The notes: generated from the sequence alone by a model not told the origin. Shown: positions 34,014 to 43,455, numbered from the stretch's first letter. The stretch: 64,000 bases of DNA from Nostoc sp. NMS9 (GCF_017114995.1 NZ_JABXKL010000091.1:124001-188000), one strand, 5' to 3'. A program made the numbers and translations.

Positions 34014-35471
34014 TTACCACGATATTTGACTTATAGCCGCATAATTAGTTTTATAAATAGAAAGCATCTCTTTAACTTGTACAGAGACAGACGTACTTTC
34101 TGGAATAGCTTCTAATAAATTAATTGCTTGCTGCCATTTATCTTGTGCTTGCTGCCGACTTACTTGTGAATGAGGTGAATTTTGAACAAATAAATTAGCT
34201 TCTGTTGCTAGCTTGTGGGCTGATTCTAAGTTTGCTACAGCTTCCTTTTCAATTAGCACTCTTTGACTGATAGATTTATAGTTAATTTGATAGTAAGCTA
34301 ATTTCTTCTTTGCCCGGTCATAAACTGATGTTTTAGCAGGAATTTTATCTAATAAAATTATTGCCTGATACCATTTAGTTTCTGCTTGTTGCCAGACTTT
34401 TAGAGGATGCGGTGGCTTTTGAACCAGATAAGCAGCTTCCATACCAAGTTTTTGAGCAGATTTAAAGTTGCCGATGGCACTTCCTTCTTGAGTTAAACTT
34501 AGATTTTGCTCTCTAATTTTCAAACCACCAAAAGTTAAGATTAATAAACTTGAGGCGAGAATCAAAGCTGAACGTACTATTTTTGGTGTTGAAAATTTTA
34601 GTAATATTTCTACTTCCTGGCTACTAATTGCTTCTTTATTACTTTCCTCTTTAATCTTTTTCAAGGCTTGTTCTGCCTGTACATTTAAAGTGTCACCCTG
34701 AATAATTAAAGCAGCAATTTGTTCTTGGAAAGAATCACAATCATTGAGAATATCGGTCAATTCTTTAAATTTATCTTCACTCGATATAATTAATTCGTGG
34801 TCATCATCTAACCACTCTAAAGCGAAACCAGATTTACCATAAAAAGCTGATACACCTAATAAAATATTTAATAAGCTGCGACTATTTTTAATAGTATCAA
34901 AAATATAATTTAATTTTTGCTTTAACTGTAATAGTTGTTTTTGATAATCGCTAATTTTTTCAATTTGATATTGCAAAATATTAGCTTTACCCAAGTCTAA
35001 GTCAATTTGTAAGCTCTCATTCAATGTTTTAAATTCATTGGATATACTTAAATTAATAATATCGGAATTTAGTTGATTTCCTAATTTAATATCACTGAGA
35101 ATATCAGTCGCTATTGCTTGTAAAAAATAACCCCATTCAATCCAAGCATCAATTTTTGATTGTAAATCAGTTAAGGAAATTTTAGTTTCTGAATTCCCAA
35201 ATTTTTCTGCGATCGCTGGATCTACTAATCCCAGACTAGGTATAAATAAAGTAGCTGCTGTGATTAATCGAGGAAGTGTAGCGATCGCAGAATTATTGAT
35301 ACGATCAAATCTCAATTCTTGAGCGATTAATTTTTTAATATTCCGTAGCTGTTCCTGAGCATTATTGATCAGGATAATTTGTTCCATGATTTCATTAGAA
35401 TCGCCAATAGTCAGTTTTAGATTCTGAATTAGTGTTGGCAATTCACTAACAAGTATTTCTAGGTTAGCCAT
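34014..35471 (-). CDS. Uncharacterised membrane protein with two tandem C-terminal repeats
   Basis: 485 residues, no family recognised. Residues 1-290 are helical with coiled-coil character. One transmembrane helix lies at 299-317. The C-terminus has two ~73-residue repeats (332-404 and 411-483), each with an opening A..KL..EA..(L/F)VQ.(P/S)PH, a W/K QA...W..AI.LL..IP..(T/S)SV centre and a Y..NY..IS end. This resembles the short helical repeats found behind membrane helices in several cyanobacterial proteins, but I cannot name it. It converges with map and is divergent from the amidase. Confidence 0.7.
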   Translation of the reverse strand: MANLEILVSELPTLIQNLKLTIGDSNEIMEQIILINNAQEQLRNIKKLIAQELRFDRINNSAIATLPRLITAATLFIPSLGLVDPAIAEKFGNSETKISLTDLQSKIDAWIEWGYFLQAIATDILSDIKLGNQLNSDIINLSISNEFKTLNESLQIDLDLGKANILQYQIEKISDYQKQLLQLKQKLNYIFDTIKNSRSLLNILLGVSAFYGKSGFALEWLDDDHELIISSEDKFKELTDILNDCDSFQEQIAALIIQGDTLNVQAEQALKKIKEESNKEAISSQEVEILLKFSTPKIVRSALILASSLLILTFGGLKIREQNLSLTQEGSAIGNFKSAQKLGMEAAYLVQKPPHPLKVWQQAETKWYQAIILLDKIPAKTSVYDRAKKKLAYYQINYKSISQRVLIEKEAVANLESAHKLATEANLFVQNSPHSQVSRQQAQDKWQQAINLLEAIPESTSVSVQVKEMLSIYKTNYAAISQISW

Positions 35472-35679
35472 AAATACCCCTTAGGGATTTGTCGAAAGTT
35501 TATGCAAAACAATTAAAATGGCTTGAGTAAGAATATAACCACGCCTGTTGTATCTAAGCATCCTAGTTGAGTGACAAATCTCAGGAGCTATAAAATGTAT
35601 AGTTCCCGGAAATCCTGCTAAAGTAACAATTTCAGTTTTAAAATCCCAGAGAAAGACAAAATTATCCATTCACTAACGT

Positions 35680-37083
35680 ATGAATGAAGTTGATTTAGCA
35701 TTTACCCCAGCATTAGAGTTGGCGCAATTAATCCGTCGCCGGGAAGTATCACCGCTAGAGTTAGTGGAAATATATTTAGAACGGATTGGGCAATTAAATC
35801 CTCAATTGGGAAGTTACTTTACGGTGACGGCAGAATTAGCGATCGCAGATGCCAAAGCCAAAACAGAATTATTGACAACTACCTCAGAACTACCGCCATT
35901 TTTTGGCGTGCCGATTTCCATTAAAGACCTCAATGCTGTAGCAGGTGTTACCTGTACTTATGGAAATCCGGCATTACTGAACAATATCCCTAACTATGAT
36001 GATGGCGTTGTCACGCGGATTAAGCAAGCTGGATTTACTATTCTCGGTAAAACAGCCACTTCCGAATTAGGTTCATTCCCATACAGCGAACCTGCGGGTT
36101 TTCCCCCAGCACGAAATCCGTGGAATTTAGAATACACCCCTGGCGGTTCCAGTGGTGGCGCAGCAGCGGCAGTAGCAGCGGGATTGTGCGCGATCGCTCA
36201 AGGTTCTGATGGCGGTGGTTCAATTCGGGGTCCTGCGGCTTGTTGTAGTTTGGTGGGAATTAAACCATCTAGGGGCAGGGTGAGTAAAGCACCCGTAGGC
36301 GAACGCCTCGCTGGAATTGCCGTCAACGGGCCAATTGCCCGGACTGTTGCTGATGCTGCTGCCCTTTTGGATGCCATATCTGGCTACATGACAGGCGATC
36401 CTTACTGGTTGCCCGATCCTGAACCATCATTTATCGCTGCTACTCAGACAAAACTTGGTGCTTTGCGAATTGCCTTTGACACTAGCATTTCTCCTTTGGG
36501 AGAAGCTGACGCGAACTGTCAGCAAGGTGTCCGGCAAACAGTCCAGTTATTAGAACACCTCGGCCATCACGTTGAACAAAAATCCCCAGATTTTAGCGGT
36601 TTAGTTGAACCATTTCAGATTGTCTGGCAAGCTGGGGTAGCTGGATCAGGACTTCCTGTTGAAGCTTTACAGCCATTGAATCGCTGGCTATTTGCACGCA
36701 CAGGTTCTGTTGGAGAATACCTGCAAGCAGTTTCTCAAATGCAGATAGTGGCACGGCAGATTGTGGCGTTTTTCGATACTGTGGATGTGCTGGTATTGCC
36801 AGTTTATCTACATTCACCTATCCGCGTTGGGGAATGGGCTTCGCTGAGTCCAGAAGAGACATTCCAAAATATTATTGAGTGGGTTGCCCCTTGTCCGCCT
36901 GCGAATGCAACTGGACAACCTGCGATCGTAATTCCTGTAGGCTTTGACAGTAAGGGTTTACCCATGAGTGTGCAGCTAATTGGTAAACCTGCTGCTGAAG
37001 CCACAATCATCAGCTTAGCAGCACAATTAGAAGCGGCTAACCCTTGGATTCATCATCGTCCAGCCTTTGCAATATTGGGCTAA
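35680..37083 (+). CDS. Amidase signature family enzyme
   Basis: 467 residues. The Ser-cisSer-Lys triad is visible: Lys82 (PISIKDL), cis-Ser in PGGSSGG (157-158) and nucleophile Ser181 (GSDGGGSIRGPA). GatA, acylamidases and allophanate hydrolases share this fold. No gatB or gatC is near and the C-terminus is short, so it is more likely a stand-alone amidase than the Glu-tRNA amidotransferase subunit. Substrate unknown. A perfect palindrome follows the stop. Confidence 0.88.
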   Translation: MNEVDLAFTPALELAQLIRRREVSPLELVEIYLERIGQLNPQLGSYFTVTAELAIADAKAKTELLTTTSELPPFFGVPISIKDLNAVAGVTCTYGNPALLNNIPNYDDGVVTRIKQAGFTILGKTATSELGSFPYSEPAGFPPARNPWNLEYTPGGSSGGAAAAVAAGLCAIAQGSDGGGSIRGPAACCSLVGIKPSRGRVSKAPVGERLAGIAVNGPIARTVADAAALLDAISGYMTGDPYWLPDPEPSFIAATQTKLGALRIAFDTSISPLGEADANCQQGVRQTVQLLEHLGHHVEQKSPDFSGLVEPFQIVWQAGVAGSGLPVEALQPLNRWLFARTGSVGEYLQAVSQMQIVARQIVAFFDTVDVLVLPVYLHSPIRVGEWASLSPEETFQNIIEWVAPCPPANATGQPAIVIPVGFDSKGLPMSVQLIGKPAAEATIISLAAQLEAANPWIHHRPAFAILG

Positions 37084-37130
37084 TCATGCAGGCATCCCTG
37101 GAACAACTTGCAAAAATTATTGTCTTTGTT

Positions 37131-37164
37131 GGTTGAGAAACATTTTATAAAATGTTTCTCAACC
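37131..37164 (+). terminator. 34-bp perfect palindrome, terminator-like
   Basis: ggttgagaaacatttta is followed at once by its exact complement, and then by gcaaaattttttc. It lies 47 bp after the amidase stop and before the 3' end of the DUF5615 gene, so it may serve both strands. Confidence 0.6.
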
Positions 37165-37198
37165 TGCAAAATTTTTTCATCTCACAGGACGGACTACA

Positions 37199-37639
37199 CT
37201 AATCAATCGACCTCTTGCAAAAGTCCCTAACACCCCACCCCAACCCCTCCCCGCTTGCGGGGAGGGGAGACAAAGCGTAGCTTTGGCGGGGTGGGGTTCT
37301 TATTTTGGATTTATGCAAGAGGTCTAATATACTTGTCAAAAGTTGTGCCGCCAAAATTGCTGCATGAATCCTTTGTGCTAATCCACTTCTATCTACATCA
37401 TCTGTGCAAATAATAATACCAGCATGAGTAGGCTGCAAACGATGCAAGCGTTTGAAGTCTCTGCGATTTAAGGTTAAAACAACTTGCTCATTGCTATTTG
37501 CAAATGCAAGAACTTCGTCATCAGGAATTTTTAAATTAGCATTTCCGGCTTCTTGGACAGTAAGAACATCATGCCCCAAATCACGTAAATGCTCCACAAC
37601 CTGATAAGGAAACTGTTCATCTGCATACAAACGAGCCAT
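37199..37639 (-). CDS. DUF5615 PIN-like toxin with a repeat-derived C-terminus
   Basis: 146 residues. The start MARLYADEQFPYQVVEHLRDLGHDVLTVQE and the later VVLTLNRRDFKRLHRL, HAGIIICTDD match DUF5615, a PIN-like (VapC-related) toxin domain with acidic residues at D7, D38-D40 region and D61. The native protein would be about 105 residues. From residue ~105 on (DLLHKSKIRTPPRQSYALSP and the rest) the sequence is read from a MITE (37209-37324). It forms an operon with the DUF433 antitoxin: stop and start overlap as TAATG at 37637-37641. Confidence 0.78.
   Translation of the reverse strand: MARLYADEQFPYQVVEHLRDLGHDVLTVQEAGNANLKIPDDEVLAFANSNEQVVLTLNRRDFKRLHRLQPTHAGIIICTDDVDRSGLAQRIHAAILAAQLLTSILDLLHKSKIRTPPRQSYALSPLPASGEGLGWGVRDFCKRSID
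37209..37324. mobile_element. 116-bp MITE inserted in the 3' end of the DUF5615 gene
   Basis: gacctcttgca at 37209-37219 and tgcaagaggtc at 37314-37324 are exact inverted ends. Inside lie a second dyad, ccctccccgc...gcggggaggg (37245-37267), and complementary G/C-rich blocks. This is a widespread Nostoc palindromic element. The DUF5615 frame continues through it for ~38 codons and ends just beyond. Confidence 0.8.
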
Positions 37640-37965
37640 TAGTCTTGTTCATTCTCCTTAATGGCTGTTGCGATTTCCTCTGGGTATACAGTGGCATAAA
37701 CCCAAGCGTTGGTTAAGTCAGTTGCAGATAGAGTTGGATAGTCTTTCAAAAGTTGAGCTTCGCTAATACCCAAATTCCGAGCATTAACTAATACCCAAAC
37801 AGGAATACGTGTTGCTGTAATACAAGCATCCCCACCACATACCCCTGGAATTTTCTCAATTCCACGCCAAGGATTGCCTAAGCTTTGAGCTAGTATCTGA
37901 ATCGCTTGTGCTTTTTCGTTTGGCGTTAAGGCAAGTAGTTCTGGTTCTAACCTTTGAAGCGTCAT
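37639..37965 (-). CDS. DUF433 antitoxin
   Basis: 108 residues. IPGVCGGDACITATRIPVWVLVNARNLGISEAQLLKDYPTL is the DUF433 helix-turn-helix-like domain that binds DNA and the DUF5615 toxin. The N-terminal 40 residues (LEPELLALTPNEKAQAIQILAQSL) are a helical extension. It is the promoter-proximal partner in the TA pair, as usual for antitoxins. Confidence 0.85.
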   Translation of the reverse strand: MTLQRLEPELLALTPNEKAQAIQILAQSLGNPWRGIEKIPGVCGGDACITATRIPVWVLVNARNLGISEAQLLKDYPTLSATDLTNAWVYATVYPEEIATAIKENEQD

Positions 37966-38109
37966 AGCATTACTACCAACCCATGATAAAAGACTTTATT
38001 TAGTATTTTAACTCACACAACTATTGGTAGATCAATGAATAACTGATGGGTAGGGATTGTTCGTAGTTTGTGCTTTAGCGAAGACAGTACAGACTACGAA
38101 CTTATGAAA

Positions 38110-38976
38110 TTAAGTTGCCCGATCAATTTTTTGCACTTCTTCATCAGATAGTTTTACATTGATGGCTTGTATTGAGTCTTCAATGCTGGAAAGCTTGCTA
38201 GCACCAGGAATAGGCAAAATAGCAGGCGATTTGGAACGCAACCACGCTAGAACGATATTGTACACCGACACGCCTTTTTCTTTAGCTAACTTAGCGATCG
38301 CAGAAATATCCTGCAAATCCTGATGGCGACGCCTACCACCAAAGGGACTCCAAGGTAAAAAGGTCAATCCTTGCTGTTCACAATATTTTAATACGCCGTC
38401 ATTTTCTGGCTGTCGTTGCCAAGGGCTGTATTGATTCTGCACCGAAACAATATCCACCACATCCCGCGCCTCCTTAATTTGTTCAACGGAAAAGTTAGAA
38501 ACTCCTACAAACCGAATCAAACCAGCCTCTACTGCTTCTTTAACTGGCGCCAGGGATTCTTCAATCGTATAATTAGTATCGGGAGAATGATACTGCCAAA
38601 CATCGATGGGTTTAGTACCACCCAACGCCTCAAAGCTGACTCGAATTGTTTGGCGCAAATGTTCTGGGTTGCCGTTGCTTGTCCAGTTGCCATCGGGACG
38701 CATCAACCCGCCCTTAGTTGCTACAATCACTTGGCTAACATCGCCTTTGTAACTACTAAGTGCCTTGTGAATTAGCTGCTCATTGTGGTGCTTATCTGAC
38801 TCATCTTTACAGTAAGCATCGGCAGTGTCAATAAATGTAATACCCAAATCCAAGGCACGATGAATAACTTGGATTGATTGCGATTCAGGAGGGCGATTAG
38901 CAATTGACATAGGCATACCACCCAAACCAATTGCACTTACAAAGATACCAGTTTTTCCTAGTTGTTTGGTTTCCAT
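38110..38976 (-). CDS. Aldo/keto reductase
   Basis: 288 residues, TIM-barrel. The catalytic tetrad is Asp50, Tyr55, Lys88 and His130. The C-terminal LPIPGASKLSSIEDSIQAIN binds the NADPH phosphate. It should reduce aldehydes or ketones with NADPH; the substrate is unknown. No operon partner. Confidence 0.9.
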   Translation of the reverse strand: METKQLGKTGIFVSAIGLGGMPMSIANRPPESQSIQVIHRALDLGITFIDTADAYCKDESDKHHNEQLIHKALSSYKGDVSQVIVATKGGLMRPDGNWTSNGNPEHLRQTIRVSFEALGGTKPIDVWQYHSPDTNYTIEESLAPVKEAVEAGLIRFVGVSNFSVEQIKEARDVVDIVSVQNQYSPWQRQPENDGVLKYCEQQGLTFLPWSPFGGRRRHQDLQDISAIAKLAKEKGVSVYNIVLAWLRSKSPAILPIPGASKLSSIEDSIQAINVKLSDEEVQKIDRAT

Positions 38977-39415
38977 GCTTTTAGCTATAGCTTTCTGCCC
39001 TAATTATCTATCAGTTAGTTATTCATCATAAATCCTCCCTAGTGCTTAGACTTGAGGATAAGTGAATGTAATTCTTCCTTCTGCTAGGTGTGAGAATACC
39101 ACGTTATTTGACAGACAACTGTCGTTGCCTCTAACTTCAGGGTAATTGAAACTTCTACCTAATAATGATTACTAATATGAAATTTAGCATTTAATTTTAT
39201 GAAAGTCATGTTTGATTGTGGTCTTGGTGAATTTAATTATTATTGATGCTTACCAATATTTATATCCGTTTGTCATGCTGTCAGAGAAGGAATAGTTGCG
39301 ATCGAGTAGAATAATTTATTAACATTTACGCCCGTCAAACGGACGTAAATATCATTAAACAATTGTGCTGGCTAAATGATTTCCTCTAAATTTATTAGAA
39401 AATTTAGAGATTTAG
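38977..39415. other. Intergenic, with a hairpin past the HMA-domain gene
   Basis: No gene. atttacgcccgt (39324-39335) pairs with acggacgtaaat (39339-39350) with one mismatch, about 66 bp past the stop of the HMA gene. It is the probable terminator of that gene. The upstream part holds the aldo/keto reductase promoter. Confidence 0.45.
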
Positions 39416-39616
39416 TTAATAGCCCTCTATAGTATAACCAGCAGATTGAACTATCTGTTTAATTGACTCTTCAGAAGCCGCAGCATCTACAGTGACAGTT
39501 TTGGTCTCAACGTTCACATCTACTTTGGCATCAGATTCCATAGTCTGAATAGATTTAGTTATTTTCTGGGCACACTCATTACCTTTAATATTGGGAACTT
39601 TCAATTTAATTGCCAT
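39416..39616 (-). CDS. HMA-like small protein lacking the CxxC metal motif
   Basis: 66 residues, ferredoxin-like betaalphabetabetaalphabeta fold of heavy-metal-associated domains (KLKVPNIKGNECAQKITKSIQ...VDVNVETKTVTVDAAASEESIKQIVQSAGY). In a metallochaperone the first loop reads G-M-x-C-x-x-C; here it is KGNECAQKI, with one Cys and no second. It therefore probably does not bind Cu(I) in the usual way. Length and the GYTIEGY end match single-domain chaperones. Confidence 0.75.
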   Translation of the reverse strand: MAIKLKVPNIKGNECAQKITKSIQTMESDAKVDVNVETKTVTVDAAASEESIKQIVQSAGYTIEGY

Positions 39617-40527
39617 TACTTACCTCGTTACCTAAACTGAAATTTACCTTTAATAAATATAATATCGATTTGAAGAATAAGCGCACATCTTACTTGAGTT
39701 AGGGAATTGAGCATCATATAAATAGTAATAACTAATAGTTATACTTAAATCATTATTGACAAATTATTGAAGCAGTAAAACTAAATGAAAGTCCAAAATA
39801 TATAAAGTTATTTATGAAAATACACTTAGAAACTACTAACTTATGAAAAGCTGTTTTTTAGTTTGTTATGAAGACTCCACGAGACATTCACCCTGCTTTT
39901 ATTGGCATTCTTGTTCGACATAGTTGTTTTAGTAGCACTGCCCGATCGTACAAGCGTCTATGCGTAATTCACGAAACTTTTTTATCTGTAGTTTTTAATT
40001 TATTGTATGCTTCAGGTACTTTTGCCCAATATTTAGAGTACATATAGATTCAAAAAACAGCTATCTTGCGGCATAGATATACTATGGGTTTCGCAACAAA
40101 GACTTTCACTGACACAATTATGATAGGAGTGTTGGACACTGCTAATTTGGATATTTACGCTAGAGACTGCTTCACATTGCGAATGGAAACAATTCCTGAA
40201 ATGTACCAGTAGTTGAAATGCGATCGCTAGAAGCAATGAAAAAATTAGCATTTTTCGTTTGATTTATTTTCTCATCTCTACAATGAACTGTGATGCTCTA
40301 AAACTTCCTAATGCTTCTGTACAAGACGCTATGCGTAGTTTGCTTTCCCATAGGGGTAAGCTATCGGTGACGCGCAACTTCAGTATACTGAAGTCATCCT
40401 GCTTATAAACACAACCTAGTCAACTACAAATACCCACTTTGTCAGTTTGTCTAATTAAGATATGTTTGGTAAATAAAATAAGTAGCCTACATCATCGGCT
40501 GTTATTCCACACTTGACATAAAGCATT
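39617..40527. other. Long region without a supported gene
   Basis: A 55-codon plus frame at 39868-40038 and a 72-codon minus frame at 40033-40251 have no recognisable motif or ribosome site. Around 40325-40385 there is a short Nostoc-type repeat ('cgctatgcgtag', 'ctatcggtgacgcgcaact'). The rest is AT-rich and featureless to me. Confidence 0.35.
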
Positions 40528-40791
40528 GTGAGTGCAAAACGTCTGCCAGAAACCATTGCCCATGTCAGAATTACCCGCCAATCCTGGCAACACGGCTTCC
40601 TTGAGGGTGAAGTGAGTGCGGGTGAGTTTGAGTGGCATTTCCAGTGGCATTTTCGCCGGGGAGAACTTGCCGTCAAGCCTTCCCAAGGTCGCGCCTTAAT
40701 CAAAGAACCTCTTGGTCGATTCTTGGAGCAACAAGATTACCAGCTAGAGCCTGGAGGAGACTATGCTTTTACGATTCGAGCAGAACTTTAG
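40528..40791 (+). CDS. Small conserved cyanobacterial protein (DUF3146-like)
   Basis: 87 residues from a GTG start. MSAKRLPETIAHVRITRQSW, EGEVSAGEFEWHFQWHFRRGEL, then a compact ending LEQQDYQLEPGGDYAFTIRAEL. I associate this with the DUF3146 family, restricted to cyanobacteria and of unknown role, but from memory only. Its compositional character (charged, aromatic, no membrane segment) and codon use fit a real gene. Confidence 0.6.
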   Translation: MSAKRLPETIAHVRITRQSWQHGFLEGEVSAGEFEWHFQWHFRRGELAVKPSQGRALIKEPLGRFLEQQDYQLEPGGDYAFTIRAEL

Positions 40792-40851
40792 GAGTTATAA
40801 GTTGTGAAGATCAGTTAAAACACATCTTGAGAAATTGAGTTGTGCTGCTGT

Positions 40852-41268
40852 TCACTCCATTTTAAACTTTCCATTGAAAAGCACTACACGCCAACCATCA
40901 GGGTCTTCAATCGTTACGCTTTTGCTTTTCCAATAAGGGTTTTCTGGCTCAACTTCGGGATATCCCAAACTGGCAAGACGGTTTTTGATTTGTGCTATTT
41001 TTTCTAGATCGGGGATATACAGTACCAGTAAGTTGTCTTTTGTTGGAGCAAGACAGGTACTTCCAGTTTTATGAGTTGTAAATTCTAGGTGGTATTGAGC
41101 GTTGGGCAATCCAAACATGACTCCATCGTATCCATCATGCTCTGCAAACGAGTACAGCTTTCTCAATCCCAAGCCATCCTCGTAAAATTCAACCACTTTT
41201 GCCAGTTTGTCGGTTGGTCTAGCAATTCTAAACTGAACAGCGGGAAAATGTGTATTATTTGTGTTCAT
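40852..41268 (-). CDS. VOC family protein
   Basis: 138 residues. FRIARPTDKLAKVVEFYEDGLGLRKLYSF, YHLEFTTH, and VTIEDPDGWRVVLFN form the two betaalphabetabetabeta modules, similar to Bacillus YycE. The metal-ligand set is incomplete (no early His), so catalytic activity is uncertain. It is convergent with the DUF3146-like gene. Confidence 0.8.
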   Translation of the reverse strand: MNTNNTHFPAVQFRIARPTDKLAKVVEFYEDGLGLRKLYSFAEHDGYDGVMFGLPNAQYHLEFTTHKTGSTCLAPTKDNLLVLYIPDLEKIAQIKNRLASLGYPEVEPENPYWKSKSVTIEDPDGWRVVLFNGKFKME

Positions 41269-41358
41269 ATTACCTTTTCATTGAACGACAGAACAACAGA
41301 CACAAAGGAGACAAGATGTGGAGCAGCTTAGTAACTCCTAACTTATTGACTTGACTCC

Positions 41359-41814
41359 TCACTCATAACTCCTCACTTCTGATTCGGTGAGGCGATTTAA
41401 GTATCTTTCGATTAAGAGGATGGCAACAATGTCATCTATGGGTCTTGGAGGCTGTCGTAGACCCTGTGGTAATAGCTTGATTAGCCCTTTGGGCGGGAAC
41501 ATTTGCCAATAGCGATCGCGTGCTTCTAAGGTTGTGTAGCGCTCATCCACTAAAATAATACTCAATGGTTCTGTCAATTCTTGATATAATTTCTGTCTCC
41601 ACTGTTTGGCTGTAGTTTGGTCGCCCATGACCATCAAAGAAATCGGAAACCTTTGACGCAGTGTCTCAATGGTAGAGATCGCTTCTTTTGCTAGCACGAC
41701 CTGATGATAATGCAGTTGCCGATCCAGTCCCATCACCGCTAAACCACACTTATCTCGACCTGGATCAAACCCCAAGATGACTGGTTGCGTTGGTGAAAAT
41801 TCACGGAAATTCAT
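41359..41814 (-). CDS. YqgF/RuvC-fold putative nuclease
   Basis: 151 residues. VILGFDPGRDKCGLAVM holds the first catalytic Asp, LVDERYTTLEA the Glu, and RPIDDIVAILLIERYL the last Asp, the order of the YqgF/RuvX RNase-H-like fold. This is a cyanobacterial side branch, not the standard ruvX, judged by the GRDKCG motif. It might process RNA or resolve DNA junctions. It follows the DUF3084 gene on the same strand, 150 bp downstream. Its last codons and stop lie in actcctcac heptamer repeats. Confidence 0.75.
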   Translation of the reverse strand: MNFREFSPTQPVILGFDPGRDKCGLAVMGLDRQLHYHQVVLAKEAISTIETLRQRFPISLMVMGDQTTAKQWRQKLYQELTEPLSIILVDERYTTLEARDRYWQMFPPKGLIKLLPQGLRQPPRPIDDIVAILLIERYLNRLTESEVRSYE

Positions 41815-41964
41815 AATAAATTAAAAATTAAAAATTAGAAATGTACCCTTACAGGGATCTTGCTACGCGTAGTGTCTGCTAAATAAAAAATGCAGCTACA
41901 GCAACTATTTTGGCTGCTGTTCAATATGTTTAAATCTTACTAATAACAGCGTACAAATAATTTT

Positions 41965-43455
41965 TTAAGTACTAAAAATAATTTTTCCGTTAACTATTGC
42001 CACTAATTTTACTCTCAATGGCCCGGCTGTATAAGTATCCTCTGCTGCGATCGCTTTGATCTCCAAGGGTTGATTATACTGTCTTAATTGGCTGACAAAA
42101 CGCAGAAAAGTCCCCTCTACTTGCACATTTTCAACAATTCCGGCATTACGGGCACGAAATTGGGAAGCAGAAATCAGTATTTCTAGCCGCTGCTGTAACT
42201 GATAAGATGTCATGGTTTTGGAATCAGCAGTAGTCGTGGCTAGCACTGCGCCTCCGGAAAAAACCAGTTGATTCTGGGCTGTATCCGCGAAAAATTCTAT
42301 CTGCTTTTCTCCCCTGACGTAATTACCAGCAGAGAAAATTCGCACGACGTATTCTTTACCATCGCCAATCTGCTTGCTTAATTGATCGACCCTATCCTGG
42401 GTCACGCGCAGCAGCTCTAAATTTGCCGGATTTGCACCAGGCTCACTTAATTCGAGGTTGGCGTTGCGATTGGCTTCTTGTAAAAGTTGTACCACTGCCT
42501 GACGAGCAGCAGCAGGTTGAGTAACGCGAATTACAGCAGCGGACAGAACTTGACCACGAACTAAGGCCAGCTTACCTAAACGCAAGTCGCGGTAGGACTG
42601 ATAATATTTTTCCAGCCTAGCAACTTCCTGTTCTAGTTCCTCCTGTTGTGCTTCCAATTCTTTAAGGCGCGATTCCCGTTTGGCAATCACTTGCTCTCGC
42701 GCTGCAACTTCTACATTACGCTTTTGAATTAGTTGATCCAGTTGGGAAATTTTTTGATCGCGCTGTTCTATAGCTTCTTGACGGTTGGCAAGTTCGCGAT
42801 CGCGTTTTTCAATTGCTGTTTTGGCTTCGTCAATGGCTTTTTTAGCTTCCGCATACAGTCTTTGACGTTCTGTCTTCAGTAGTTCAACTGCCGCCTGTAG
42901 TTCCTTTCTCTGGTTGTAAACACTTTGCAATTCAGCTATGGCTTTTTGATATTGAGTTACAACTCGATCTAGCTGACCTTGAGTGCGTTGGAGTTGAGTT
43001 TGGGTTTGGGCTTGTTGACTAATGGTGCGGTTTAACTGGGCTTGCGTTTCCCTCTGTTTGGCATTTGCCGCCTGCAACGATTGATTAATTGCCTGCAAGT
43101 CTTGTTGTGCCTTTGCTTGAGCAATTCTTGCTTGGTTTAGCTCACCCTCTACCTGACTTTTCTGAGTTTCTGCGGTTTTTAGCTGTTCTCGCTTCTGTCT
43201 GAGGTCTGTTTGAATATCCTCTAACTCAAAGACTCCTTTTCGCAAGCCTTCGTCGGCAGCGAATAAAATCCCTAAAGTTGATGCTGAAATCAAACCACCA
43301 GTAAAAATTGTTACTAGTACGGCAGTATTTTTCGGACGAAGCTTAAAAAGTGAGAGGCGGGCTTTGCCAACTCGTGTGCCGATGCGATCGCCAACGGTGG
43401 CAATTACGCCTCCCAGAATCAAAATTGCTGCGATGAGGATGTATCCGGTGGTCAT
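41965..43455 (-). CDS. DUF3084 membrane protein with a long coiled coil
   Basis: 496 residues. Transmembrane helices at about 4-22 and 46-67 enclose a basic loop (GKARLSLFKLRPKN). A coiled coil covers about 75-290, rich in Gln, Glu and Ala. The C-terminal domain (RLGKLALVRGQVLSAAVIRV to VAIVNGKIIFST) is the conserved DUF3084 part. The family is cyanobacterial and of unknown function. The YqgF-like gene follows it in the same direction, and ntcA lies upstream, same strand. Confidence 0.85.
   Translation of the reverse strand: MTTGYILIAAILILGGVIATVGDRIGTRVGKARLSLFKLRPKNTAVLVTIFTGGLISASTLGILFAADEGLRKGVFELEDIQTDLRQKREQLKTAETQKSQVEGELNQARIAQAKAQQDLQAINQSLQAANAKQRETQAQLNRTISQQAQTQTQLQRTQGQLDRVVTQYQKAIAELQSVYNQRKELQAAVELLKTERQRLYAEAKKAIDEAKTAIEKRDRELANRQEAIEQRDQKISQLDQLIQKRNVEVAAREQVIAKRESRLKELEAQQEELEQEVARLEKYYQSYRDLRLGKLALVRGQVLSAAVIRVTQPAAARQAVVQLLQEANRNANLELSEPGANPANLELLRVTQDRVDQLSKQIGDGKEYVVRIFSAGNYVRGEKQIEFFADTAQNQLVFSGGAVLATTTADSKTMTSYQLQQRLEILISASQFRARNAGIVENVQVEGTFLRFVSQLRQYNQPLEIKAIAAEDTYTAGPLRVKLVAIVNGKIIFST

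Noticed and set aside
40033-40251. 72-codon minus frame with a hydrophobic start
   Set aside because: Looks like a signal peptide at first, but the Cys- and Ser-rich rest matches nothing and the surrounding DNA is repeat-containing and non-coding in character.
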